A stretch of DNA of 35,247 nucleotides from Actinomycetota bacterium (GCA_005888335.1 VAWY01000101.1:1-35247), one strand, 5' to 3'. Counted from the stretch's first letter, positions 17,101 through 25,071 are shown. Made by a program: numbers and translations. The notes: generated by a model not told the origin, from the letters alone.

Positions 17101-17200
17101 GCGGGTCGCGCTCCACCGCCGCGCGGACGCCGTCGAGGACGACGGCCGCCTTGGCGGAGTTCGCCGGACCGGTGACGAGGGTGAGGGGCACGCGACCCAT
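14165..17200 (-). CDS. AddB-like nuclease subunit with degenerate helicase fold
   Basis: This 1011-residue protein is likely the partner of the downstream AddA-like helicase. The N-terminus has LVTGPANSAKAAVV (8-21) where a Walker A would be GxxxxGK[ST]; the Gly and the Thr/Ser are lost, so ATP binding is doubtful. Inactivated SF1-like stretches follow (EIAVVVRSPEQAGPLIERVF, FYAAVSRPEERLVLSFRT). The C-terminal PD-(D/E)XK nuclease reads LRGRIDRIDV...VVVDYKG, with RSFQAALYLRA after it. Cysteines at AACPVRWF and in CTPARRCAYPGLCRC suggest an AddB-type Fe-S cluster. A long Ala/Pro-rich linker lies in the middle (about 470-515). Start ATG 17200 follows the DHH gene by 33 bp. Confidence 0.92.
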   Translation of the reverse strand: MGRVPLTLVTGPANSAKAAVVLDGVRAAVERDPLLVVPTAADAERYRRELAAGGAVFGPRVVRFAGLVDEAARRAGIEGRALGEVARAQIVAAVAARARLDVLAASAATPGFAGAAARLFAELEVARADPGRLAAALGAWAGGDARRRSYAAELARLYRGYRSALERLGRPDAELQALAAFDALRVDPAAWGATPVFFYGFDDLTPLERDAVETLAGRVGADVTVSLSYEPGRLAFAGRARTFEELRPLADRVVALEPRAEHYAPAARPALHGLERALFEEAPPVALLEPGDAVAVLEAGGERAELELVAAEILRLLEAGVGAEEIAVVVRSPEQAGPLIERVFAEFGVPFALRRRVAFGHLAIGRAVLGLLRCAAGAGSADDALAWLRAPGLVRRPALVDRLEARVRREGVETASDALAAWEADGRHVPGALARVRAAIGAGPAVLCAQLAAELGRLLVADPAAPGTGDAAPPPAAAGEAPVPTGPVAVPPAPLLDPAARQDAQAVTAGRRALEELGELAAADPSLVGGPAEIVAALAGVDVRIGDEPGPGRVEVTDPLAIRARRVRALVLCGLQAGDFPRPARGEAFLGDEERREVALAGGLRLPREDDGGLGAERYLFYAAVSRPEERLVLSFRTASDDGEPEVPSFFLDDVRDLFAPALWERRTRRPLGAVDWPAGAPGQRAAARAAAAGRPGRRPAPLAPLRSEAALRALRERPAWSASSLEAWAACPVRWFVERYLEADDLEADPEAMTRGRVAHEALEVTLRGLLDESGSARLTPDRLPLARERLRAALAEAAARARLSPSPERLAAGVRRLEADLERYLEAAARDGSAYEPAFFEVGFGFEDEPDSLPALELAAPDGPLRLRGRIDRIDVSPAGDRAVVVDYKGRRVTPGEKWESERSFQAALYLRAARDLLGLEPAGAFYQPLGVADLRRRGLIAEDADPGLDVVNGDRRPPERVDEVLDAVVALATDAAAQARSGALEPRPDTCTPARRCAYPGLCRCETA

Positions 17201-17233
17201 GGTCGCGCACGGACCCGACGGCCTGACGGACTC

Positions 17234-18205
17234 CTACGAAGCGCGCCGCCCGTCGCGCGGCGCGCCGAGCGCCTCGAGCAGGCGCTCGAAGTCGTCGGGC
17301 GCGAGCGAGCCGCCCGTCGCCCGGTCGTGGCCGAGCGTCACCTCGCCGCGCGCGTCGTCGGGCAGCGCCGCGCGCAGCAGGGCGAGCAGCGACCCGTCGC
17401 CGCCGCGCATGGCGAAGCTCACGCGGCCCGGCAGGTAGCCGTCGTTGGCGGCGATGACCACCAGCGGCGCGAGGCGGCGCGCCCACGTCTCCGCCACCAT
17501 CGGGTGCACCCGGCAGCGGCTCGAGAAGCGCACCACCGCCACCGCGTCGCCGGCCACCGGCCGCGTGCCGATGACGCGGTCGAGCTCCGCCTTGGACTCG
17601 CGCTTGGCGTCCTCGAGCTCGGGCACGCGCTCGTCGTCGAGCGCGGCACGCGGGTCGTCGCTCTCGACCAGCAGCGCGAGCGCGCTGCGCACCGGCCCGC
17701 CGGGCACCCGCCGCGGCGCGTTGACCAGCGACGTCAGCCGCCGCACCGCGCGACGCCGCGCCTCAGCGGCCTCCGGCAGCTCGAAGCCGTCCTCGCCCAG
17801 GTCGGAGACCGCGCCCACCGCGGCCAGCCACGCGGGCGCGTCGGTCACGATCCGGCGCATCAGCACGGCGGTCGGCGCCTCGGGCACGGCGCCGTAGCCG
17901 TTCACGAACACCTGGTCCTCGCGCGGGGCCGCCTCCGGCATCTGGTGGTCGACGACGAGCGCCGGGCGGTCGAGCGCCCGCACGCCCCAGTCGAGGATGG
18001 CGAGCGGGCCCTCGGGCAGCGGCGTGCCGGGCGTCCACGGCGACGTGCCCGGCTCGAGCAGCACGGCGGCGTCGGCGCCCTCGCCGCGCTCGCGCAGGGC
18101 GATCGCCCCGGCGGCCAGGCCGTCGGCGTCGGTGTGGGGCACGACGGCCGCGGCGTTGCGCAGGGCCTGTCGAGCGCGGACGAGGTGGGCGGCGTCATCG
18201 CTCAC
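17234..18205 (-). CDS. DHH-family phosphoesterase (RecJ-like/NrnA-like)
   Basis: This 323-residue DHH-superfamily protein belongs to a group of manganese-dependent phosphoesterases that includes RecJ exonucleases and oligonucleotide/cyclic dinucleotide hydrolases. Motif I is P-H24-T-D26-A-D28-G-L, motif II L-D72-W-G, motif III V-V-D86-H87-Q88 (Gln in place of the second His), and motif IV GAVSDLG. A DHHA1 region with LGHDRATGGSL lies near the C-terminus. The start is GTG 18205 (MSDDAAHLV) without a visible ribosome site; the longer in-frame reading belongs to no family. The location between the subtilase and the AddAB-like genes hints at DNA end processing, but the substrate is unknown. Confidence 0.88.
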   Translation of the reverse strand: MSDDAAHLVRARQALRNAAAVVPHTDADGLAAGAIALRERGEGADAAVLLEPGTSPWTPGTPLPEGPLAILDWGVRALDRPALVVDHQMPEAAPREDQVFVNGYGAVPEAPTAVLMRRIVTDAPAWLAAVGAVSDLGEDGFELPEAAEARRRAVRRLTSLVNAPRRVPGGPVRSALALLVESDDPRAALDDERVPELEDAKRESKAELDRVIGTRPVAGDAVAVVRFSSRCRVHPMVAETWARRLAPLVVIAANDGYLPGRVSFAMRGGDGSLLALLRAALPDDARGEVTLGHDRATGGSLAPDDFERLLEALGAPRDGRRAS

Positions 18206-18267
18206 GCTCGTGGAGACGTGCCCGCGGCGCGCGCGGGCAAACACGATCGAGCGAGCCGATCCCCGCA

Positions 18268-18285
18268 ACGTCCGTCCGGGGACGT
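18268..18285 (-). terminator. Hairpin after the subtilase gene
   Basis: ACGTCC (18268-18273) pairs with GGACGT (18280-18285) immediately after the subtilase stop at 18289. A second GC-rich inverted repeat, GCCCGCG/CGCGGGC, lies about 40 bp further in the same gap. No T-run is present. They may weaken transcription into the DHH gene. Confidence 0.35.
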
Positions 18286-18288
18286 CTG

Positions 18289-19863
18289 TCAGCGCAGGCG
18301 CTGCACGCGCAGCACGTACGCGCTGTCGAGCCGCGAGCTCCCGCCGTGGACGTAGATGCGGACGTAGTAGGTCCGGCTCGCGCCCGCGCGGTTGCGCACG
18401 GTCAGCCGGTCGCTGCGGCCGGCTCCGCGCTGCGAGCGCGCGAGCAGGGCGCTGCGCTCGGCGATGCCGCGCGCGCTGCGGGTGTAGACCGCGAGGTCCG
18501 GATCGCCGAAGCGCGGCTTGATGGCGACCCGCACACGGCTGTGGGCCGGCACGGTGATGCGGTAGACGTCGTTGGGATCCTCGTAGGCGTCGACCTGCCC
18601 CGCGAGGGTGCGGGCCGCCCGGCCGCGGAAGATCGGCGGGTCCGCCCGGCCGAAGGCGCGCCCGTCGATCCACTCGATGTCGTCGTTGGGCTCGAGCGGG
18701 TCGTTCGGCGGCGGCGTGCGCTGCAGCGCCGCGCCGATAGTGACCTCGCCGAACCCCGTCGCCGCGTCCCAGCCCGGCCGCTCGAGGTCCTGGGCCGACA
18801 GGCGCAGCACCTGCGTGACCTGGTCGCGCGTCAGCTCGGGGCGCGCGGCGCGCACCCACGCGGCCGCCGCGGCGACCATCGGCGCGGCGAAGCTCGTGCC
18901 GTTCAGGTGCGCATAGCCGTCGTCGGGCGGCTCGCTGTCGAAGGCCTGCGGGACCGCGGTGAGGATGCCCTCGCCGGGCGCCGAGACGTCGACCGCGGCG
19001 CTCGCGCTCGAGAAGTACGAGGCGCGCTGGTCGGGCCCGACGGCGGCGACGGTCAGCACGTGCGGCAGCGACGCGGGGAACTCGAGCGGGTTGCCATTGG
19101 CGAACTCGTTGCCGGCCGCTGCGACGACGGTGACGCCGGCGGCGATCGCCTGCTGGATCGCCAGGTACTCGGCGAAGCACAGCGACGGCGAGCCGTAGCT
19201 CATGTTGATGACCTTCGCCTTCGCCTTGACCGCGGTGACGATCCCGTTCACCGAGTCCGCGCAGCTGATCTCGCCCGGCAGCGGCACGTTGAGCGCACGC
19301 ATCCCCGGCCAGACGCCGAGGATGCCGGTGCCGTTCGCGGGCGCGGCGGCCACCGCGGCCGTCGCGGTCCCGTGCTCGTTGACCACCGGCTGGCCGCCGA
19401 GCGTCGTGACGTTCCCGCCCTGGAACTCGGGGTGCGAGGCGTCGAGCTCCGAGTCGATGAGCGCCAGCAGCGGGCTGTCCGGGGTCACGGGGGGCGGCGG
19501 CAGCGAGGGGTCGACGATCGCGTCGCGCCAGCGCGCCTGCGGCGAGAGCGGGTCGTCCGGCGGCCCCTGCAGCTCGCGCGACAGCCGGTTGGGCTCGGCG
19601 AACAGCAGGTCCCCGCGGGCGCGCAACGCCGCGGCGAGCGGCCGCGCGCGCCGCCGCGCGACGAGCCAGACGCCCGCGGTGAGGCGCCGCGCCCGGGCGC
19701 GCCGCGCGACCCGCGCCGCCGCCGGCGACGGCCGCGCCCCGACGATCCAGGTCGCACGATCGGCGCGCACCGAGGCGGTCCCCGCGTCGCCGGGCAGGTG
19801 CACCGGCGGCGCGCCGGGCAGTGCCAGCGCCAGCGCGACCGCCGGTCCGGTCAGCCGCGTCAA
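18289..19863 (-). CDS. Secreted subtilisin-like (S8) serine protease
   Basis: This 524-residue subtilase has a short signal-like N-terminus (LTGPAVALALALPGAPP), then a basic propeptide-like region (about 32-95). The catalytic domain shows Asp137 (ALID-S-E-L-D-A-S-H-P-E-F), His164 (NEHGTATAAVAA), oxyanion Asn252 (AAAGNE) and Ser324 (NGTSFAAPM). In the Asp motif the usual Gly of D-[ST]-G is Glu. The C-terminus (about 395-524) resembles a pre-peptidase C-terminal beta domain (GQVDAYEDPNDVYRITVPAHSRVRV). The start TTG 19863 overlaps the topoisomerase III stop as TTGA; no ATG or GTG precedes the signal in frame after that stop. Confidence 0.92.
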   Translation of the reverse strand: MTRLTGPAVALALALPGAPPVHLPGDAGTASVRADRATWIVGARPSPAAARVARRARARRLTAGVWLVARRRARPLAAALRARGDLLFAEPNRLSRELQGPPDDPLSPQARWRDAIVDPSLPPPPVTPDSPLLALIDSELDASHPEFQGGNVTTLGGQPVVNEHGTATAAVAAAPANGTGILGVWPGMRALNVPLPGEISCADSVNGIVTAVKAKAKVINMSYGSPSLCFAEYLAIQQAIAAGVTVVAAAGNEFANGNPLEFPASLPHVLTVAAVGPDQRASYFSSASAAVDVSAPGEGILTAVPQAFDSEPPDDGYAHLNGTSFAAPMVAAAAAWVRAARPELTRDQVTQVLRLSAQDLERPGWDAATGFGEVTIGAALQRTPPPNDPLEPNDDIEWIDGRAFGRADPPIFRGRAARTLAGQVDAYEDPNDVYRITVPAHSRVRVAIKPRFGDPDLAVYTRSARGIAERSALLARSQRGAGRSDRLTVRNRAGASRTYYVRIYVHGGSSRLDSAYVLRVQRLR

Positions 19864-22058
19864 GCGGCCTGCGGAGCCGCCGCCTCCTCGGCCTCCTCGG
19901 GCGGTTTGGCGCCCTCGCGGGCCCACGGCTCGTCGAACTCGACGCGCCACTTGCCCTCCTCGCTCTGCTGGAGCGCGAGCCGCGCGCGGAAGCTGCGGCC
20001 CGACCGGCCCTTGAAGCCGGTGACCGGCTTCTCCGTGTAGCCGTGCTGGATGAGCTCGCGCGCGACCGCCGGCCCGAGGTTCTTGCCCGCCTTGCTCTTC
20101 CAGATGACGAAGCCGCAGCCCGGGTCCTCGCGCGACCAGCACGAGAAGCCCTTGCGGTTCTCGACGATCTCGTGCCCGCAGACCGGGCAGGGGCCGAGCG
20201 TCGCCCGCGGGATGCGGACGTCCTTGAGCTTGGCGTCGAGCTCGGTGACCGTCGAGTGGGCGAAGCTGCCGATGTCGTGCATGAAGCGGTCGCGCGAGTC
20301 GGAGCCCTGCTCGATCAGCGCGAGGCGTCGCTCCCACTCGCCGGTCAGGCCGGGCGAGGTCAGCGGGTGCTCGCCGAGCAGGCGGACGACGTTCAGGCCC
20401 TTCTCGGTGCAGACCAGCGCCCGCGCGTCGCGCTCGACGTAGCCGACCTCGATGAGCCGTTCGATGATCGCCGCGCGCGTGGCCGGGGTGCCGATCCCCG
20501 AGTCCTTCATCGCCTCGCGCAGCTCGTCGTCGTCGACGAGCTTGCCGGCCGTCTCCATCGCGCCCAGCAGTGACGCGTCGGTGTAGCGGCGCGGCGGCTT
20601 GGTCTCCTTCGCGAGCGACTCCACGCGCCGCACGTCGGCGTCCTCGCCCTGCTCGAGGCGCGGCAGCTGCTGCTCGCGGCCCTCGTCGTCCTCATCGCGC
20701 GCCCCGCCGTCGGCGAGCTGGCCGTAGACGCCGCGCCAGCCGGGCACGACGAGCACCTTGCCGCGCGTGCGGAAGACGTGCTCGACGACCGTGGTCTCGA
20801 CGCGTGTGTTCTCGAAGACCGCCTCGGGATGGAACACGGCGAGGAAGCGCCGGGTGACGAGGTCGTAGACGCGGCGGTCGTCCTCGTTCATGCGCTCGAG
20901 CACGTGCTGGGCGTTGGTCGGGATGATCGCGTGGTGGTCGCCGACCTTGGCGTCGTCGACGACGCGGGCCAGCGGCAGCAGGTCGAGCCCGGTGACGTAG
21001 GCGGCCGCCTGGGCGTAGTCCTTGGTGCGGCCGACCTGCGCGGCCGTCGGCTTGATCTCCCCCACCATGTCGCTGGTCAAAAAGCGCGAGCTCGTGCGCG
21101 GATAGGTGAGCGCCTTGTGCTCCTCGTAGAGCCGCTGCGCGGCGGCCAGCGTGCGCCGCGCCGAGAAGCCGAAGCGCGTGTTGGCGTCGCGCTGCAGCGT
21201 GGTCAGGTCGTAGAGGAGCGGGGCGCGCTCCTTGCGCGTGGTCTTCTCGAGCTTGGTGATCGTCCCGCGGCCGCCCTGGACGGCCTCGACGATCCGGGCG
21301 GCCTCCTCGGCGCTCGCGAGCCGCGGCTGGGCGCCGGCGTGGTAGCGGCCCTCGTAGACGCGCTCGCCCGAGGCGGCGAACTCGGCGTCGACGAGCCAGT
21401 AGGGCTCGGGCGTGAACGCGCGGATCTCCTCCTCGCGGCGGGCGAGGATGGCGAGCGTCGGCGTCTGGACGCGGCCCAGCGAGACCGCGCCGTCGAAGCT
21501 CGAGCGCAGCCGGATCGTCGCCGCGCGGGTCGCGTTCATGCCGACGATCCAGTCGGCCTCCGAGCGCGACCGCGCCGCCGCCTCCAGCAGCTCGAGCTCG
21601 GCCGCGTCGCGCAGGTGGGCGAAGGCGTCCTTCATCGCCTGCTTCGTCATCGAGTTCAGCCACAGGCGCTTGACCGGCTTGCGGCCGCCGGCCTTCTCGT
21701 AGACGTAGGCGAAGATCAGCTCGCCCTCGCGGCCGGCGTCGCACGCGTTGACGACGAGGTCGATGTCGTCGCGGCCGAGCAGCTTGGTGACGACGCCCAT
21801 CTGCTTCTTGGAGCGCTCGTCGCGCACGACGAGCTTGAAGCGGTCGGGCAGGATGGGCAGGTCGGCCATCCGCCACTTCTTGAACTTCTCGTTGTACTCG
21901 TCGGGCTCGGCCAGCTGGACCAGGTGGCCGACCGCCCAGGTGATGACGTGCTCCGGGCCCTCGGTGTAGCCCTCGTGGTTCTGGAACGGGCCGGGCAGGA
22001 CGCGCGCGATGTCGCGCCCGACCGAGGGCTTCTCGGCGATGACGAGGGTCTTGGCCAT
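19860..22058 (-). CDS. topB: DNA topoisomerase III
   Basis: This 732-residue type IA topoisomerase decatenates and relaxes negatively supercoiled or single-stranded DNA. It starts MAKTLVIAEKPSVGRDIA. The Toprim domain shows NACDAGREGELIF (104-116), and Tyr319 in ALTYPRTSSRFL is the catalytic residue. GIGTPATRAAIIERL is characteristic of the family. The C-terminus has a cysteine motif (CPVCGHEIVENRKGFSCW and PGC) and a RSGRSFRARL module. ATG 22058 is chosen over ATG 22070, because TATGGT at 22066-22071 looks like a -10 element that would overlap the earlier ATG and give a leaderless message from 22058. Confidence 0.95.
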   Translation of the reverse strand: MAKTLVIAEKPSVGRDIARVLPGPFQNHEGYTEGPEHVITWAVGHLVQLAEPDEYNEKFKKWRMADLPILPDRFKLVVRDERSKKQMGVVTKLLGRDDIDLVVNACDAGREGELIFAYVYEKAGGRKPVKRLWLNSMTKQAMKDAFAHLRDAAELELLEAAARSRSEADWIVGMNATRAATIRLRSSFDGAVSLGRVQTPTLAILARREEEIRAFTPEPYWLVDAEFAASGERVYEGRYHAGAQPRLASAEEAARIVEAVQGGRGTITKLEKTTRKERAPLLYDLTTLQRDANTRFGFSARRTLAAAQRLYEEHKALTYPRTSSRFLTSDMVGEIKPTAAQVGRTKDYAQAAAYVTGLDLLPLARVVDDAKVGDHHAIIPTNAQHVLERMNEDDRRVYDLVTRRFLAVFHPEAVFENTRVETTVVEHVFRTRGKVLVVPGWRGVYGQLADGGARDEDDEGREQQLPRLEQGEDADVRRVESLAKETKPPRRYTDASLLGAMETAGKLVDDDELREAMKDSGIGTPATRAAIIERLIEVGYVERDARALVCTEKGLNVVRLLGEHPLTSPGLTGEWERRLALIEQGSDSRDRFMHDIGSFAHSTVTELDAKLKDVRIPRATLGPCPVCGHEIVENRKGFSCWSREDPGCGFVIWKSKAGKNLGPAVARELIQHGYTEKPVTGFKGRSGRSFRARLALQQSEEGKWRVEFDEPWAREGAKPPEEAEEAAAPQAA

Positions 22059-22065
22059 GCGCGCC

Positions 22066-22071
22066 ACCATA
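22066..22071 (-). promoter_or_regulatory. Candidate -10 element for leaderless topB
   Basis: On the minus strand GGTATGGTGGCG precedes the ATG at 22058, with TATGGT at 22071-22066 fitting TANNNT. The predicted transcription start falls at or next to the ATG. The identical 12-mer lies before lysA. No convincing -35 is visible. Confidence 0.35.
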
Positions 22072-22079
22072 CCTGCCTG

Positions 22080-23228
22080 TCACTGGGCGCAGGGACCGGT
22101 GGAGACCGCGCTGCCGGCGCGGTCGAGGTCGCGGCGGACGATCGAGTTGGGCACCCCGTAGCCGCCGCGGCGCGCCGCGCCGACCGTGGCGGCGAAGACC
22201 GTCGTGACCACGCGGCCGTCCGCGTCGACCATCGGCCCGCCCGAGTTGCCGGAGCGCACCGTTCCCCGGAGCGGCACGATCCGCCGGCGCACCGGGCCGC
22301 GGCCGTACGCGTCCTGCGTGACGACGGTGCGCTGGGTGCCGACGCGCCCGGCGCGCACGTCGTACGGGCCGTTCTCGGGGAACCCGAGGATCGCCGCGCT
22401 CGTGCCGGGCGGCGGGTGCGCGGCCACAGGAAGGGCCGCTGCCCCGAGGCCGCTCACCCGCAGCACGGCGACGTCGTTGTGCGGGTCGAAGACGACCACG
22501 GTGGCGTCGAGGTGCGGGCCCGTCCCGCGGAGCTGGACGGTCGTGTCGTCCTCGCCCGCGACGACGTGGGCGTTGGTGACGACGAGCCCGGCGCCGGCCG
22601 TCCACCCCGAGCCCTCCACGCCCAGACCGCACGCCGTGCCGAGGACGCGCACGACGCTGCCTCCGGCCGCCGCGACGTGCGGGTCGCGGGCGATCGCCGC
22701 GCGGGGCGGCGCGACGTCGGGCGGCGGCCCGCTGATCTCCGGCAGCGGGTCGAAGCGCGCCAGCGCGTGGAGGATCGGCCCCGAGGGCGGCAGGAGCTCG
22801 TTGAGCCGCTGCAGGATCTCGGAGCGGCGGACCTCCCGGCGCAGGTCGTGCCCGCCCGGGAGCTGGACCGCCGCGGCGCCGGCGATCCAGGCGATGCCAA
22901 GCGCGATCGCGGCGCTGAGCGCCGCGCCCGCGACGCCGTCGACGAGGCCGAAGCCGGGGACGCGGATCGCGGCGCGCACGCGCTCGGCGGCGCCGCCGAA
23001 CCCGCTCGCGAGGAAGCCTCCGAGGAGCAGAGCCCCGGCCAGGCCGAGCAGGGGCGCGTAGGGTGAGCGCGAACCCTCGGGCAGGACGACCGGGGCCAGG
23101 CGGGTGCCGACCACCGCGCCGACCGCGAAGCCAGCCAGCGAGAGTGCCCCGACGACGAACCCCTGACGCGCGCCGGCCAGCGCCAGCACGAGCACGAACG
23201 CGACGATGATCCAGTCGAGGGAGGTCAC
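22080..23228 (-). CDS. Marp-like membrane serine protease (CvpA domain plus trypsin-like domain)
   Basis: This 382-residue protein begins with a CvpA-like membrane domain of about four helices (LDWIIVAFVLVLALAGARQGFVVGALSLAGFAVGA and onward to about residue 130). A periplasmic trypsin-like domain follows: His in VVTNAHVVAG, Asp in DPHNDVAVLRV and Ser in TVRSGNSGGPMVD. The layout matches the mycobacterial acid-resistance protease Marp (Rv3671c), which cleaves cell-wall hydrolases. The start is GTG 23228 (MTSLDWI), so its 5' end overlaps the 5' end of the divergent PBP gene by 23 bp. It ends 21 bp before the topB start on the same strand. Confidence 0.92.
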   Translation of the reverse strand: MTSLDWIIVAFVLVLALAGARQGFVVGALSLAGFAVGAVVGTRLAPVVLPEGSRSPYAPLLGLAGALLLGGFLASGFGGAAERVRAAIRVPGFGLVDGVAGAALSAAIALGIAWIAGAAAVQLPGGHDLRREVRRSEILQRLNELLPPSGPILHALARFDPLPEISGPPPDVAPPRAAIARDPHVAAAGGSVVRVLGTACGLGVEGSGWTAGAGLVVTNAHVVAGEDDTTVQLRGTGPHLDATVVVFDPHNDVAVLRVSGLGAAALPVAAHPPPGTSAAILGFPENGPYDVRAGRVGTQRTVVTQDAYGRGPVRRRIVPLRGTVRSGNSGGPMVDADGRVVTTVFAATVGAARRGGYGVPNSIVRRDLDRAGSAVSTGPCAQ

Positions 23229-24924
23229 CGGCCGCGATCTTCGCGCCTCGCGACCTCGGCGGGCGCCGCGCGGGCGGCTGATCGCGGCGGTCGCGCTCGC
23301 CGGAGCGGCGTTCGCGGCGGGCGTCGTGGTGGGCGTTCGGTCGAGCCAGGGACCCGAGCAGCGCGTCGCCGCGCGGTTCACCGAGGCGTGGGAGCGCGGC
23401 GAGTGGGCGCGGATGTGGGCGCTGAGCGGCGGCCCAGGCCGCCCGCGCGATGTCGCGGCGTTCGCGAGGCGCTACCGCGCGGCGGCCGAGACGGCGACGG
23501 CGACGCGCGTGCGCTTCGGCCGCCCCGAGCGACCGCGCGACGGCGTGGTGCCCGTCCCGGCGGTCGTCGAGACGCGGCTGTGGGGCCCGCTGCGCGCGAC
23601 GCTGCGCCTGCCGATGCGCGGCGACGCCGACGACACGCGCGTCGCCTGGCGGCGCTCGCTCGTCTTCCCCGGGCTGCGCCGCGGTGAGCGCCTGCGGCGC
23701 CAGACGACGCTGCCCGACCGCGCCGAACTGCGCTTCCGCGACAACACGCCGATGGCGCGCTTCCCGCAGCTCGCGGCGTCGATCGCGGGCGCCGTCGGGC
23801 CGATCCCGCCCGAGCGCGCGGACCGCCTGCGCGCGCTCGGCGTGCCCGACGACGCGCAGGTCGGGATCAGCGGCCTGCAGCGCGTCTTCGACGAGCGGCT
23901 GCTCGGGCGCCCGGGCGGCCTGCTCTTCGCCGGCCGGCGCGTCCTGGCCCAGGCGGTGTCGCAGGCGGCGCGGCCGCTGCGGACGACCATCGCGCCGCGG
24001 GTCCAGCGCGCCGCGATCGACGCGCTCGCCGGCCGGCTCGGCGGCGCCATCGCACTGCGCCCCGCCAGCGGCGAGATCCTCGGCGCCGCCGGGGTCGCCT
24101 GGTCCGCCCTCCAGCCGCCCGGCTCGACGTTCAAGATCGTCACGCTGGCCGGCGTGCTCGAGGCCGGGCTGGCCTCGCCGTCGACGAGCTTCCCGGTCGA
24201 GACCGCGACGACGCTCTCCGGCGTGCGGCTGGAGAACGCCAACGGCGAGTCGTGCGGCGGGACGCTCGCGCAGGTGTTCGCCGAGTCGTGCAACAGCGTC
24301 TTCGCGCCGCTGGGCGCGCGCCTGGGCGCCCGGCGCCTCGCCGACGTCGCGCGGCGCTTCGGCTTCGGCGAGCCGCCCGGCCTGGCCGGCGCGGCGACGA
24401 GCTCGCTGCCGGGCGCCGAGCAGATCGGCGACGACCTCGCAGTCGGCTCCAGCGCGATCGGCCAGGGCCGTGTCGAGGCGACCGCGCTGCAGATGGCGCT
24501 GGTCGCGGCGACGATCGCGCGCGAGGGCCGCCGCCCCCGGCCGACGCTGGTGCTCGGCGAGCATCGCCCCGCGGTGCGCGCGGTCAGCCCGCGGGTGGCG
24601 CGCGTCGTCGGGCGTCTGATGCGCGGCGTCGTCCGGTTCGGGACCGGCACGGCGGCGGCGCTGCCCGACGTGCCGGTCGCCGGCAAGACGGGGACCGCGG
24701 AGCTCAAGACGACGGTGCAGAGCGCGGCGGAGCAGGGCGCCGAGCAGGACGCCCCCCCCAAGGAGGACGCCAGCGACACCGACGCGTGGTTCGCCGCCTA
24801 CGCCCCGGCGCGGCGCCGCCGGCCGGCGCGGGTGGCGGTCGCTGTGTTGTTGGTGCAGGCCGGCGCGGGCGGGGATACGGCGGCGCCGGCGGCGCGGGGG
24901 TTGTTGGAGGCGGGCCTGAGGTAG
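23206..24924 (+). CDS. Class B penicillin-binding protein (transpeptidase)
   Basis: This 572-residue cell-wall transpeptidase has one N-terminal membrane anchor (LIAAVALAGAAFAAGVVVGV, 25-44). An NTF2-like domain of the MecA_N type (about 50-160) follows, then the penicillin-binding domain. The active-site motifs are S307-T-F-K310, S361-C-N363 and K494-T-G. Cys350 and Cys362 flank the SxN motif and could form an extracellular disulfide. After KTGTAE an acidic, Gln/Ala-rich stretch of about 25 residues precedes DAWFAAYAP, longer than usual. ATG 23206 is the only ATG before the anchor and has no ribosome site; it lies inside the Marp-like gene's start region. Confidence 0.93.
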   Translation: MIQSREVTGRDLRASRPRRAPRGRLIAAVALAGAAFAAGVVVGVRSSQGPEQRVAARFTEAWERGEWARMWALSGGPGRPRDVAAFARRYRAAAETATATRVRFGRPERPRDGVVPVPAVVETRLWGPLRATLRLPMRGDADDTRVAWRRSLVFPGLRRGERLRRQTTLPDRAELRFRDNTPMARFPQLAASIAGAVGPIPPERADRLRALGVPDDAQVGISGLQRVFDERLLGRPGGLLFAGRRVLAQAVSQAARPLRTTIAPRVQRAAIDALAGRLGGAIALRPASGEILGAAGVAWSALQPPGSTFKIVTLAGVLEAGLASPSTSFPVETATTLSGVRLENANGESCGGTLAQVFAESCNSVFAPLGARLGARRLADVARRFGFGEPPGLAGAATSSLPGAEQIGDDLAVGSSAIGQGRVEATALQMALVAATIAREGRRPRPTLVLGEHRPAVRAVSPRVARVVGRLMRGVVRFGTGTAAALPDVPVAGKTGTAELKTTVQSAAEQGAEQDAPPKEDASDTDAWFAAYAPARRRRPARVAVAVLLVQAGAGGDTAAPAARGLLEAGLR

Positions 24925-25071
24925 GGCTTTTGCGCTCCGCTCGGGCGTCGGCGGCGGGTCGCGGCCGGGTCTGTGGCACCGAGGGGAACGAGCCTGGTCT
25001 GCGCCCGGGCCGCGCGGCATCGTGGGCGTTTGGGGCTCCCCGGCTGGCGAGCGTCTACGCGCCAATTCGGA

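Noticed and set aside
11793..18355. Very long plus-strand ORFs (about 800 and 1145 codons) opposite the AddA/AddB/DHH genes
   Set aside because: They are antisense shadows created by high GC at third codon positions. The proteins are low-complexity, while the minus strand carries clear helicase, nuclease and DHH motifs.
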